A DNA stretch of 64,000 nt, taken from JADMJV01 sp964649085. Its GTDB lineage: Bacteria; Vulcanimicrobiota; Xenobia; Xenobiales; JADMJV01. Location of the stretch: NCBI GenBank assembly GCA_964649085.1, contig CAZYPN010000009.1:62001-126000 (forward strand), in the 5' to 3' direction. Shown piece by piece: positions 54,128-62,472 of the stretch. Under the pieces are notes generated by a model. The model saw only the letters and a list, made by a program, of their open reading frames with translations. It searched no databases and was not told the origin of the DNA. How positions within the stretch are numbered: the first letter of the stretch is position 1; the number at the start of each line of letters is the position of its first letter. The position numbers were made by a program, and so were the translations under genes.

Positions 54128-54938
54128 CAGCAACCCCCTCCCGTGCCCAGAGGCGCTGGCCACCGCGATACAGGGCCGCGCCGCGGGCATGCAGGGCCAG
54201 GCCGTCGGAGCCCTGAGCCGGTGGGGGCCACTGTTCCAGCCTGTAGCGGGCAACGTTACCCAGGGGCCAATCCCATGGCAACAAAGCCTCTAGCGGGCGC
54301 TCGAGTTCCTCAAGACAATGGGCCTCGGGCAGGTGAAAGGGTCCGCTTTGGAGCCGTAATAAAAAGCTCAGGATGGCCCCGCAACCCAGGGCTTCGCCCA
54401 GGTCGCGAGCCAGGGCTCGAATATAGGTGCCCGGGCCACAGGCCACGCGCAGCCGAACTCGCTCACCTTGCGTCCCCAGGTAGCGGATCTCGTGATAGGT
54501 TGCCGGGCGCGCCGGCAACTCGAAGGCTTCGCCTCGACGCGCCCTCTCGTAGCCGCGCTGTCCGTTCTGGCGCAATGCCGATACCTGAGGGGGCACCTGC
54601 AAAATCGTCCCGCTGAATCCCTCCAGTTGCGCCCGCAACAAGGGCTCGAAACGCTGCGGCAACGGCCCGCCTGGGGTCTGGACGCCCTCGGCGTCGTGGC
54701 TGTCGCTGCGCACCCCGAACTGAACCTCAGCCAGATAGGCCTTGGGCGGGTCGGGAAGGTGAGAAATCAGGCGGGTGGCCCAACCCACCGCCAGCGGCAG
54801 CACGCCCGCAGCGGCCGGATCCAGTGTTCCCAAATGGCCCACCTTGAGTCCCCTGGGCAGGCGGCGGCGAATGACCGCCACCACATCGTGAGACGTCATC
54901 CCCGGGGGTTTGAGAATATTGAGAAATCCGGCCGCCAT
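54111..54938 (-). CDS. truB: tRNA pseudouridine(55) synthase
   Basis: A 275-residue TruB enzyme that makes pseudouridine at position 55 of tRNAs. 'GFLNILKPPGMTSHDVVAV' and the catalytic 'VGHLGTLDPAAAGVLPLAVG' are diagnostic, as are 'YLAEVQFGVRSDSHDAEG' and 'RVACGPGTYIRALARDLGE'. A short C-terminal PUA-like segment follows. The ATG at 54938 starts at the usual residue. The 3' end overlaps the sensor kinase gene. Confidence 0.95.
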   Translation of the reverse strand: MAAGFLNILKPPGMTSHDVVAVIRRRLPRGLKVGHLGTLDPAAAGVLPLAVGWATRLISHLPDPPKAYLAEVQFGVRSDSHDAEGVQTPGGPLPQRFEPLLRAQLEGFSGTILQVPPQVSALRQNGQRGYERARRGEAFELPARPATYHEIRYLGTQGERVRLRVACGPGTYIRALARDLGEALGCGAILSFLLRLQSGPFHLPEAHCLEELERPLEALLPWDWPLGNVARYRLEQWPPPAQGSDGLALHARGAALYRGGQRLWAREGVADGAAT

Positions 54939-55019
54939 GCAGCAAAGAATAACCCAAAAGGCAACAAAAGTCCCGTTGGATTTCATCCGGCTTTGGCTGC
55001 CGTTCGTCATGATCAGGAA

Positions 55020-56546
55020 ATGGACGTGACGATTTCAAAGCTGACCCGCCTCAGCCCCCTACGCAGTGTCTCGCCCGGCCCAACCCCGTCGCCCAGACTG
55101 CAGGCAACCGACCGCTTCGAGCCCGCCGAGACACCCCAGCGCAACTGGAAGGCCGTGGCCCTGGGGGCGTTACTCGGAGCCTCAACACTGGCAGGAGCGT
55201 TGGCCACCCCGGCGGGTCAGGCTCTGGTCCAGCAGGTCATTCAAGCCCCTGCCCCAGCTCAACAGCTGGTCGAGCAACTACAAGGTTATGCCGGTGACCA
55301 GGGCGGTAGTCGCCAACAGCTCATGGAGACGATGCAAGAGCATTTCGATTCCTTTGATGCCCCAATCCGGGGCCACCAGGATGGCCTGGTGAGCTATCAG
55401 GATCTTCATCGAGTGGCCAGGGACGAAACTCTGGCTGAACCTGTGCGGCACAGTGCTCAGGCACTGCTGGCCGATCCCATCTTGTTTCGCAGCCTCGACG
55501 TCGCCGCCGAGGACAGCCATCGCGTCGACGGTCTCATCAGCCAGCAAGACCTGGGCCAGGCATGGCTTTACGAACAGGGGGGAGACTTTGGGAATTTTTT
55601 CGAGGTCGCTCAGCAATTGCACCAACCGCTGGGCTCCAGCACGGTATTTGACTACCTGGCCGAGGTGGGAGAAGGCGAGGATTTCTTTACTTGGGGCGAC
55701 CTGCAAACCGTTCTCCAGCAGCCCAATTCACCCGATTCCGTCCAGCAGGCGGCCGATCTTCTGACTTCGAACCGCAACTACTTCAACGCACTGGACGTAG
55801 CCGCCGACCCTCATCCCGGGTTGTCCTTTGGTCACCGACGCGATGACCAGGTGTCCGCCGAGGATCTGCAGGAAATCGCCTATGCGCCACTGCCTGAAGA
55901 GGGGCGACAGTTCGACGTTGCTCAGGAGCAGGCCCTGAGGCGAGCCCTGCAACCCGGATTCGGCGCCGACCTCGACTGGGTGGGCAGCTTCTTCCAAACC
56001 TATCGGGGCAACTGTGCTTCGACCGCCATGCTGAAAATCGCTCTGGCTGAATTCGGGCCGTCGATTTTTTCCAGCGCCGATTGGCTCGACGGTTCATACC
56101 ATCTGGAGATGCGCGACGGGTTCGAACTGAGCATCAGTCCGGGCGAACTGGAAGCAGCCGCTACGGCCGCCAAGTTTCAGGGCAGCTCGCCTGAAGCGCG
56201 GGCGTTGGCCACTTTGGGTTATGCCGCCATGGCCAAACGCGCCTGGGCCCAAGGGCACGAAGGAGCCCAGAGCTATGGACAGGCCTTACTCAGCCTGAAC
56301 AACGGTGAAAACACGCACCAGGTGCCTCAATACCTGGGGCTCAGCGGCGAGGTTGAATTCATTCCGATCGACCAGGTTCCCCAGCATCCTCGGGCGGTGG
56401 TCTTTGGCTCAGGCCACGCCTACTACGTAGAGCAACGAGGGGAAGTCGTGGTGGGAGACCGCTGGGGGCAGGCTCGGCCCTATCGTGGCCTGGTTCACGT
56501 GGATGAGGGACGCGCTCAGGACTCGGCCTTCATCCTGAAAAGCTGA
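55020..56546 (+). CDS. EF-hand-like protein with cysteine-protease-like domain
   Basis: A 508-residue protein. The N-terminus (1-45) is Pro/Ser-rich without a classical signal peptide, then a hydrophobic helix ('VALGALLGASTLAGALATPA'). Residues 90-310 carry loops of the form 'GHQDGLVSYQDL', 'HRVDGLISQQDL' and 'RRDDQVSAEDL', which resemble EF-hand calcium loops. The C-terminal part has 'YRGNCASTAMLKIALAEFG' (a possible nucleophile Cys helix) and 'VVFGSGHAYYVEQRGEV' (a possible catalytic His). This may be a calpain- or papain-like protease, but I cannot confirm the triad. It converges with the Ser/Thr kinase gene. Confidence 0.62.
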   Translation: MDVTISKLTRLSPLRSVSPGPTPSPRLQATDRFEPAETPQRNWKAVALGALLGASTLAGALATPAGQALVQQVIQAPAPAQQLVEQLQGYAGDQGGSRQQLMETMQEHFDSFDAPIRGHQDGLVSYQDLHRVARDETLAEPVRHSAQALLADPILFRSLDVAAEDSHRVDGLISQQDLGQAWLYEQGGDFGNFFEVAQQLHQPLGSSTVFDYLAEVGEGEDFFTWGDLQTVLQQPNSPDSVQQAADLLTSNRNYFNALDVAADPHPGLSFGHRRDDQVSAEDLQEIAYAPLPEEGRQFDVAQEQALRRALQPGFGADLDWVGSFFQTYRGNCASTAMLKIALAEFGPSIFSSADWLDGSYHLEMRDGFELSISPGELEAAATAAKFQGSSPEARALATLGYAAMAKRAWAQGHEGAQSYGQALLSLNNGENTHQVPQYLGLSGEVEFIPIDQVPQHPRAVVFGSGHAYYVEQRGEVVVGDRWGQARPYRGLVHVDEGRAQDSAFILKS

Positions 56547-57558
56547 CTCGGGACCAGAAAAACATCATCAGGGAATACAACGGGTACAGCAACCAGGCCA
56601 GCACGAGGAAGACCAGCACGGGATAATTATCAATCCATTGAGTCACGTGATGAAAGCCGAATTTGACCGTTGTGCAGGGGCAGATCGGCGCCACCTCGCC
56701 GTCGAGCAGATCCTGAGCTGCCTCCAATAGTTCTCGCACCGAGGCGTAGCGCCGGGCGGGTTCTTTGGCCATCGCCTTCCGTACCAAACGGGTCATTTCC
56801 ACGGGAATCCGGCCCTGGACAGGATGATAGAAAAACACCGGGTCCTTGGGCTCTTTGGTCAGCACATCGGCCAGGAGCAGGCGCACGTTCCCCTTGGGAA
56901 AGGGCGTTTCCAGGCTGAGCCATTCGTACAGCGTGGCGCCCAACCCATAGATATCACAGGAAGGCCCTTGAGATTGACCGGTGATCTGCTCGGGCGCGGC
57001 GTACATGGGCGTTCCGGCGAACTGGCCCTCGACCGTTTCGCCCGGTGCGCGCTCAGGGCTGTCCTGCTTGACCAGGCCCCAGTCGACCAGGAACACCTCG
57101 CCGAACTCCCCTACCATGATGTTCTCGGGCTTGATATCGCGATGCACGAAACCCTTGTCATGGGCATAGGCCACGGCTTCACACACCTTGACGAACAGTC
57201 GCAAGCGGCGCTGGAAAGGGAACTGTTCGTGCAACTCCCGTTCGCCAGCCCTGAGTCGTTCAATGAGCTGGGCCAGGCTCTGTCCGCGAATCAGCTTGAG
57301 CGCAAAATAAGGCTGGCCCTGTTCGTCCTTGCCCATTTCGTAGATCGGCGGGATATTGGGGTGCTCCAGAGCGCCGGTGGCGCGGGCTTCAAGCAGAAAG
57401 CGTCGCATGCTCTCTTCACTGGCATCACCTCGGGGGCGCTTGATGGCCACCTCGCGCTCGAGCCCGATGTCACGTGCTTTCAGCACTTCCCCCATGCCGC
57501 CCTCTCCCAGCTTTTCCAGCTCGGAATAGCGGTCCCAAAGAAACGTGCTCTGTTCCAT
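56530..57558 (-). CDS. Serine/threonine protein kinase with C-terminal membrane anchor
   Basis: A 342-residue bacterial PknB-type kinase. The Gly loop is 'LGEGGMGEVLKARD', the catalytic Lys 'EVAIKRPRG' (about 40), the catalytic loop 'FVHRDIKPENIMV' and the magnesium loop 'FLVDWGLVK' (DWG in place of DFG, common in these kinases). 'GTPMYAAPEQ' is the activation segment end. A membrane helix near residues 312-336 tethers it, with no large sensor domain outside. The neighbours do not reveal the substrate. Confidence 0.92.
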   Translation of the reverse strand: MEQSTFLWDRYSELEKLGEGGMGEVLKARDIGLEREVAIKRPRGDASEESMRRFLLEARATGALEHPNIPPIYEMGKDEQGQPYFALKLIRGQSLAQLIERLRAGERELHEQFPFQRRLRLFVKVCEAVAYAHDKGFVHRDIKPENIMVGEFGEVFLVDWGLVKQDSPERAPGETVEGQFAGTPMYAAPEQITGQSQGPSCDIYGLGATLYEWLSLETPFPKGNVRLLLADVLTKEPKDPVFFYHPVQGRIPVEMTRLVRKAMAKEPARRYASVRELLEAAQDLLDGEVAPICPCTTVKFGFHHVTQWIDNYPVLVFLVLAWLLYPLYSLMMFFWSRVSFSG

Positions 57559-57605
57559 CCGAGCGGTTTCGAGGAAGCCGCCTACTTCCCTAGAAGCCTC
57601 TCTGG

Positions 57606-57926
57606 ATGTGGTATATGCGCCTGTTCCTGCTGGCCGCTTGCTGCGGCTCGTTGGGAGCCGAGCCCCTGCTTACCCCTCAGGTGCCCGGCTGGGCCCAGGA
57701 CGCGGTTCACACCTTGCGAGAGCGCGGACTGTTTTCGGCCGGTATGACTCCCCATCAGGCCCTTTCACGCTCGGAAATGATGCCCGTGCTGGAAGGCTGG
57801 TTGGAATGGGAAAGACGTCGACAACAGCCGCTCGCACCGCGCGCCGAACTGGAAGAGGTGCGTTCCTGGCTCAAGTCGATGCAGCAAGAAACCGAGGCGC
57901 TTCAGCAGCGCGTCGACTCGCTATAG
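57606..57926 (+). CDS. Short SLH-like domain protein with coiled coil
   Basis: A 106-residue exported protein with a signal peptide ('RLFLLAACCGSLGAEP'). The segment 'VPGWAQDAVHTLRERGLF' followed by 'SRSEMMPVLEGWLEWE' matches the SLH domain plan (W, A..ai..L...G, then ..sR.E....l), and a coiled coil of about 30 residues follows. In diderm Terrabacteria such SLH-coiled-coil N-termini anchor outer-membrane porins to peptidoglycan. Here the barrel is missing, so it may be a stand-alone tether or a broken gene; the reading frame is intact. Confidence 0.6.
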   Translation: MWYMRLFLLAACCGSLGAEPLLTPQVPGWAQDAVHTLRERGLFSAGMTPHQALSRSEMMPVLEGWLEWERRRQQPLAPRAELEEVRSWLKSMQQETEALQQRVDSL

Positions 57927-58709
57927 GTCTTCCCTGGCAAAACGCCACCAGGCCAGCCCCACCAGCACCGCCCACCAGAGCACCGCCCCCGTGAGCAATT
58001 GAGAAACCGGCGCCGAGGGCATGATTTGCTCGGTCATCTGCCGCAGAAATGGAAAGGGCAGCAACCCGTGCACCGTTTGCAGGGGCAGAAACTTGCCGGC
58101 CCCGGTCCAGGCTCGTTCGACCAGCAGCGACCCAACATTCTCCAGCACCGTAGAATACAGCAAGAAACCTGCCATCGCCAGGGCCGAGCGGCGAATGGCG
58201 AAGCTCAAGCCCAGCCCGAAGGCGGTGTAAAGGCAGGTTTGTATCAAGAAAGCTCCCAGTGGAGCCAGTTCCTTCAGGGCGAAGGACCCGCCCAGGTAGA
58301 GCCCGGCGGCGCCCGCAACCACAGCGGTAAAAAGCGTGCAACAGAGCGACAACAAGAGCGTCAGCAACACCTTGGTGAGAAAAAATCCCCCACGGCTGGC
58401 ACCGTCGAGCAGATTCTGTCGGTGGGTGCGAAACTGAAATTCGTTGGACACCAGCAAGATGATCACCAGCGTGGGCAGGAACTGGAGGTAGCTGGCCAGG
58501 TAGGCAACGGTCTGCCACACCTTGGGAAAGCCAAAGGGATGGTTGAGCTGCAACACTCCGGCGGCGTTGCCAGCCTTGGCGATGACGGCCTGCTCAACGC
58601 GAACACCCAGAAAAACCAACCCGACCAAACTCACGGCGTAGAGGCCGAGCAACACCCACACCGGGCGATACAACTTCAGTTTGTGCCACTCGGCCTGCAA
58701 TTCACGCAT
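57921..58709 (-). CDS. ABC transporter permease (ABC-2 type)
   Basis: A 262-residue membrane protein with six hydrophobic helices in the ABC-2 arrangement ('YRPVWVLLGLYAVSLVGLVF', 'LLVSNEFQFRTHRQNLLDGA'). The second of these, a cytosolic stretch after helix 2, is characteristic of ABC-2 permeases. It pairs with the ATPase gene immediately upstream (eight-base overlap). The substrate is unknown. Confidence 0.85.
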   Translation of the reverse strand: MRELQAEWHKLKLYRPVWVLLGLYAVSLVGLVFLGVRVEQAVIAKAGNAAGVLQLNHPFGFPKVWQTVAYLASYLQFLPTLVIILLVSNEFQFRTHRQNLLDGASRGGFFLTKVLLTLLLSLCCTLFTAVVAGAAGLYLGGSFALKELAPLGAFLIQTCLYTAFGLGLSFAIRRSALAMAGFLLYSTVLENVGSLLVERAWTGAGKFLPLQTVHGLLPFPFLRQMTEQIMPSAPVSQLLTGAVLWWAVLVGLAWWRFAREDL

Positions 58710-59595
58710 CGGTAAGCTCCAAAAATCGACTTTCCAGGGTGGGCTGCTTCAAGCACAGGTGGCTCAGTGCGATGCCTTGCTGAAAACACCAGCGGTTGAA
58801 GCTGGCCGGCTCCAGCTCCTCAGCAGTACCAAGCAGCAGCAGCCGGGCGCCGCGGCGCTCGACCCGCAGCTGAGGGCGCTGGCTCTTCAGCAGCTCGGCC
58901 AGGCGATCCGGTTCGTCGACCGCCACCTCGAGCCGAGGATCCTGACGCAGCACCTGATCGAGTGGACCGGCCGCCAGCAAGCGACCTTTTTTCAGGATGG
59001 CCACGTGGCTGCAGACTTTCTCGACCTCGTCGAGCAGGTGGCTGGCCAAAAACACCGTACGTCCGCGCCGCTGGCAGCGCAAAATCAACTCTCGAACTTC
59101 GGAGATTCCCGCCGGGTCGAGCCCGTTGGTCGGTTCGTCCAGCACCAGCACCTCGGGATCGCCCAACAGGCTGGCTCCAATCGCCAGCCGTTGTTTCATT
59201 CCCAGTGAATACTTGCCAAAAGGCAGCTGAGGGTGGTCCTTCAGACCGACCTGCCCCAACACCTCGCCAATGCTTGCGCGGCCGCAGCCCCGCAGGGCAG
59301 CCGTGATTTCCAAATTCTGGGCGCCCGTCAGATAGGGGTAGAAGTTCGGAGTTTCGAGCAAAGTGCCAATGCGTCGGCGCAGTTCGGCAGCGGGTGGCTG
59401 GCCAAACCAGCGATAGCGCCCCTGGTCGGCACGCAACACGTCGAGCACAATTCCCAACAGGGTGGTCTTTCCGGAACCGTTGGGTCCAAGCACTCCGAAG
59501 ACCGTACCCGACGGCACCTCAAGGGTGACTTCGTCGAGCGCCTTGAGACGTCCGTAGCTCTTGCACAGACCTTCGACCTCGAGAACGCTGCTCAC
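58702..59595 (-). CDS. ABC transporter ATP-binding protein
   Basis: A 297-residue ATPase. Walker A is 'GVLGPNGSGKTTLLG', the signature is 'YSLGMKQRLAIG', and Walker B is 'VLVLDEPTNGLDPAG' with 'VFLASHLLDEVEKVCSHVAI' carrying the switch His. It drives the ABC-2 permease encoded next. The start is a GTG at 59595 that overlaps the aroQ stop by four bases (GTGA); the longer frame runs through aroQ. Coupling to the shikimate genes is probably positional rather than functional. Confidence 0.92.
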   Translation of the reverse strand: MSSVLEVEGLCKSYGRLKALDEVTLEVPSGTVFGVLGPNGSGKTTLLGIVLDVLRADQGRYRWFGQPPAAELRRRIGTLLETPNFYPYLTGAQNLEITAALRGCGRASIGEVLGQVGLKDHPQLPFGKYSLGMKQRLAIGASLLGDPEVLVLDEPTNGLDPAGISEVRELILRCQRRGRTVFLASHLLDEVEKVCSHVAILKKGRLLAAGPLDQVLRQDPRLEVAVDEPDRLAELLKSQRPQLRVERRGARLLLLGTAEELEPASFNRWCFQQGIALSHLCLKQPTLESRFLELTDA

Positions 59596-60029
59596 GGCTG
59601 GCCCTGGGCCAGAGTGGCGCCAGCCTGCAGGGCCAGGCGATAGCCCAGCGGCCCCAGACCGCAGATCACCCCACGACACACAGGGCTCAAATAGCTGTGG
59701 TGACGAAAGCTCTCGCGAGCGAAGACGTTGCTCAAATGCACCTCGAGCACGGGCACGCTGAGAGCCGCCACCGCGTCGCGCAGGGCCACCGAGGTGTGGG
59801 TGTAGGCTCCGGCGTTGAGCACCACGAAACCGAAGGCTCGGGCCTCGTGCAACCAATCGATCAGCTGCCCTTCGTGGTTGCTCTGACGACACTCGACCAG
59901 CAGGCCCAACTGGCTGCCCCAGTCGCGACACATCTCCACCAGATCCTCATAGCTGGTAGAGCCGTAAATGCCCGTTTCCCTCTGACCGAGCAAGTTCAAG
60001 TTGGGGCCGTTCAACACCAGAGCTCTCAT
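59592..60029 (-). CDS. aroQ: 3-Dehydroquinate dehydratase, type II
   Basis: A 145-residue enzyme of the shikimate pathway that dehydrates 3-dehydroquinate. Landmarks are 'LVLNGPNLNLLGQRETGIYG' with the catalytic Tyr, 'QSNHEGQLIDWLHEA', 'LNAGAYTHTSVALRDA' and 'EVHLSNVFARESFRHHSY'. All are intact. The ATG at 60029 follows GAGGAG and overlaps aroB by four bases (ATGA). Confidence 0.97.
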   Translation of the reverse strand: MRALVLNGPNLNLLGQRETGIYGSTSYEDLVEMCRDWGSQLGLLVECRQSNHEGQLIDWLHEARAFGFVVLNAGAYTHTSVALRDAVAALSVPVLEVHLSNVFARESFRHHSYLSPVCRGVICGLGPLGYRLALQAGATLAQGQP

Positions 60030-61021
60030 GGCAACTCCTCCCACAGTTCTTGAAGTTCAGCCGAATCAATGCCGGAAACCACTTCGGCCCGACCGGGCTC
60101 GCGCAGCAATACGAAACGCAGCTGGCCGTCACGATTCTTCTTGTCGCGAGCCAGATAAGGAAGCAACGGGTCGAGACCGAGGGGGGGGCGCTGCTCGGGC
60201 AAAGCATAGCGACGCAACTGGTGGCACAGGCGCTCCTCCCACAGGGGATCAAGACCCAACCGTCGCTGACTGAGGCGCAATGCCGCCCTAAGCCCAAAGC
60301 CGACGGCCTCTCCGTGATTCCAACCTTGATAGCCCTGAGCCGACTCGATGGCGTGCGCCAGGGTATGGCCCAGATTCAAAAAAGCACGAATGCCTTCTTC
60401 GCGGGGGTCCTGATCGACAATATGCTGCTTGACGCGTCGCGACTCCAATACCAGCTGACGCCGCTGCTCCGCTGTCAGAGGGTAGCTTAGCGACTCCAGC
60501 CGCTGCCAGTGATCGGGCCCGTCGAGCAGGGCGTGCTTCAATACCTCGGCCATGCCTGCGTTCCACTCTCGGGGCGGCAGGCTTTCCAGCAGGCAGGTGT
60601 CCAGAAAGTGCAGCTCCGGCAAGTAGAAGGCGCCCACCAGATTCTTTCCAGCCGGCAGGTCGACTCCCACTTTGCCACCCAGGCTCGAGTCGACCATCGC
60701 TACCAGGCTGGTGGGTACCTGCACCAGGGGCACCCCCCTCAAATAGGTGGCTGCCACAAACCCCACCAGGTCCCCCACCACTCCGCCGCCTACGGCTACC
60801 AGCCGGGTCTGTCGATCCACCCCACGCTCGGCCAGTTGGGCGTAGAGTTCTCGAGTGGTCTCCAGCGACTTGCTCGACTCGCCGGCTGGCACGACGATAG
60901 CAGGGGGCCAGTCCGTGGGCAACAACCGGGCCACGTTCGAGTCGCTGATGGGCACCCAGCGAAGCCCCTTCAGGTGAGAGGCCAGTTGACCGAGTGAACC
61001 TTCAACAAAATGGATGGACAT
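60026..61021 (-). CDS. aroB: 3-Dehydroquinate synthase
   Basis: A 331-residue enzyme that cyclises DAHP to 3-dehydroquinate, using NAD and zinc. 'VAVGGGVVGDLVGFVAATYL' and 'VQVPTSLVAMVDSSLGGKVG' form the NAD and substrate sites, 'WNAGMAEVLKHALL' and 'LNLGHTLAHAIE' carry metal-binding residues. It is slightly shorter than the usual 350-370 residues because of a trimmed N-terminus, but all key residues remain. It is divergent from aroK. Confidence 0.96.
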   Translation of the reverse strand: MSIHFVEGSLGQLASHLKGLRWVPISDSNVARLLPTDWPPAIVVPAGESSKSLETTRELYAQLAERGVDRQTRLVAVGGGVVGDLVGFVAATYLRGVPLVQVPTSLVAMVDSSLGGKVGVDLPAGKNLVGAFYLPELHFLDTCLLESLPPREWNAGMAEVLKHALLDGPDHWQRLESLSYPLTAEQRRQLVLESRRVKQHIVDQDPREEGIRAFLNLGHTLAHAIESAQGYQGWNHGEAVGFGLRAALRLSQRRLGLDPLWEERLCHQLRRYALPEQRPPLGLDPLLPYLARDKKNRDGQLRFVLLREPGRAEVVSGIDSAELQELWEELP

Positions 61022-61088
61022 GCGCTGGCGACCTCAAGTTTTCCTGAGCCGTCGAGGATTCCCTCGGGGTAGGACGAAAATTTGCTCT

Positions 61089-61667
61089 ATGGCAGCGGGG
61101 CGGACCTCCCGACATAATGTGTATCTGGTGGGCTTTATGGGCACCGGCAAAACGACGATTGGTCGTGAACTGGCCCGCCTCATGGGACGTAAGTTTGTCG
61201 ATGTCGACCAGGAAATCGAGAAACGATTCCGTCAAAGCGTGGCCGAAATCTTTGCCGAAAAGGGCGAGCAGGTCTTCCGGGCGAGCGAAGAAGAGGTGGC
61301 CCTCGACCTAGCCTCGGTCAACAACCGGGTGGTGGCCACCGGCGGAGGCACCATCCTCAATCCCAAGATCTTCGAGGCCTTCGAGCGTTCCGGTCTGCTG
61401 ATTTGCCTGTATACCCAGCAAGACGACCTGATCGACCGCTTGCAACGAACCGACAAGCGACCCCTGTTGAAAGGCCAGAATCAGGACGAGGTTCGCGAGC
61501 GGGTGACCCGACTGCTGGAAGAGCGCGCCGCCGTCTACAACAAGGTGGGGGTTCGCCTCGACACCACTCATCTGACCCCGCTGACTGCAGCCCGCAAGAT
61601 TCACGAGGTGGTCGGGGTGCGCTTCAAGGTTCGCGAAACGATCGGCGGCATTCTCGACGTCACCTGA
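61089..61667 (+). CDS. aroK: Shikimate kinase
   Basis: A 192-residue P-loop kinase that phosphorylates shikimate. Walker A is 'LVGFMGTGKTTIGRELARLM', the substrate-binding 'FVDVDQEIEKRF' follows, as does 'VVATGGGTILNP' and the lid 'RPLLKG'. The ATG at 61089 begins just before the first strand; the longer frame overlaps aroB's promoter region. The 3' end overlaps the convergent aroE gene by eight bases. Confidence 0.96.
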   Translation: MAAGRTSRHNVYLVGFMGTGKTTIGRELARLMGRKFVDVDQEIEKRFRQSVAEIFAEKGEQVFRASEEEVALDLASVNNRVVATGGGTILNPKIFEAFERSGLLICLYTQQDDLIDRLQRTDKRPLLKGQNQDEVRERVTRLLEERAAVYNKVGVRLDTTHLTPLTAARKIHEVVGVRFKVRETIGGILDVT

Positions 61668-62472
61668 GCAGCTCTACCAGCCCTTGGGCCCGGCCTCGCA
61701 ACCCCGTCCACCACTCGATGGCACCCAGAGCCTGATGAACCAGCATGCCCCTACCATCCAGCGTTTTCAGGCCGCGCTGCTGAGCCTGGCCAAGCCAGAG
61801 CGTGGGGGCCGGATTGTAAATCAAATCGCAGGCCACACAGCCCGAAGGAACCTTGTCGGGCCAGCTCAAGGGCAGCTCGTCAACGCGAGGCCACATGCCC
61901 ACAGGGGTGGTCTGCACAAGGACCGTTTCTGGCTCCAGTTCGGCCTGTAAAGCCTGGGCACTGAAGGCCGCCTGACGTTCGCCGGGGCCAAGCAAAGCCG
62001 CGGCCTTATCAGGATTGCGAGCCAGCAGCACCAGCGAGCCGACGTTCCGCGAGCGCAGAGCCCAGAGCACCGCTCGACAGGCTCCTCCCGCCCCCAGCAC
62101 CAGTGCTTTACGCCCTTCCAGGGACTGATGAATCTCGCTGTCCCAGCTGTCTAGCCAGCCCCGGGCATCGGAGTTATGAGCCTCCCAGCCTCGAGACCCC
62201 CAGCGCAAGCAGTTGGCAGCTCCGATCTCGCGGGCCTCGGGCGTGGCCGAAGCGGCCAAGCGCAGCCCGTCCTCCTTGAGAGGCAGGGTGAGGTTGATGC
62301 CCAATAAATCGGGGCTGGCCAGCTCGGCCAGCACGCCCTCCAGTTCGGGTCGCTCGGTACGGCGTAACTGGTAATCCCAGTCCTTGCCCAGCTGGCCATA
62401 GGCCGCGCGATGCAGCAGCGGCGAGCGAGAATGCTCTACCGGACTGCCCAGCAGCCAGGCCTGTCGTTTCAG
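61660..62472 (-). CDS. aroE: Shikimate dehydrogenase with probable CTG start
   Basis: About 270 residues. The conserved N-terminus 'WLLGSPVEHSRSPLLHRAAY' can be read by translating upstream of the first GTG (62334), followed by 'GINLTLPLKEDG' (catalytic Lys), 'NSDARGWLD' and the NADP loop 'LVLGAGGACRAVLWAL'. No ATG, GTG or TTG lies in frame between the upstream stop (62515-62517) and 62334. The best candidate is a CTG at 62472 that overlaps the dapA stop exactly as the other genes here do (CTGA); an ATT at 62508 is the alternative. Starting at 62334 would remove the shikimate-binding N-terminus. Confidence 0.85.
   Translation of the reverse strand: MKRQAWLLGSPVEHSRSPLLHRAAYGQLGKDWDYQLRRTERPELEGVLAELASPDLLGINLTLPLKEDGLRLAASATPEAREIGAANCLRWGSRGWEAHNSDARGWLDSWDSEIHQSLEGRKALVLGAGGACRAVLWALRSRNVGSLVLLARNPDKAAALLGPGERQAAFSAQALQAELEPETVLVQTTPVGMWPRVDELPLSWPDKVPSGCVACDLIYNPAPTLWLGQAQQRGLKTLDGRGMLVHQALGAIEWWTGLRGRAQGLVELLR

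Noticed and set aside
56530..57558. DWG in place of DFG as a sign of an inactive pseudokinase
   Set aside because: The metal-binding Asp is kept and DWG is common in this group of bacterial kinases; the catalytic Lys and HRD motif are intact.
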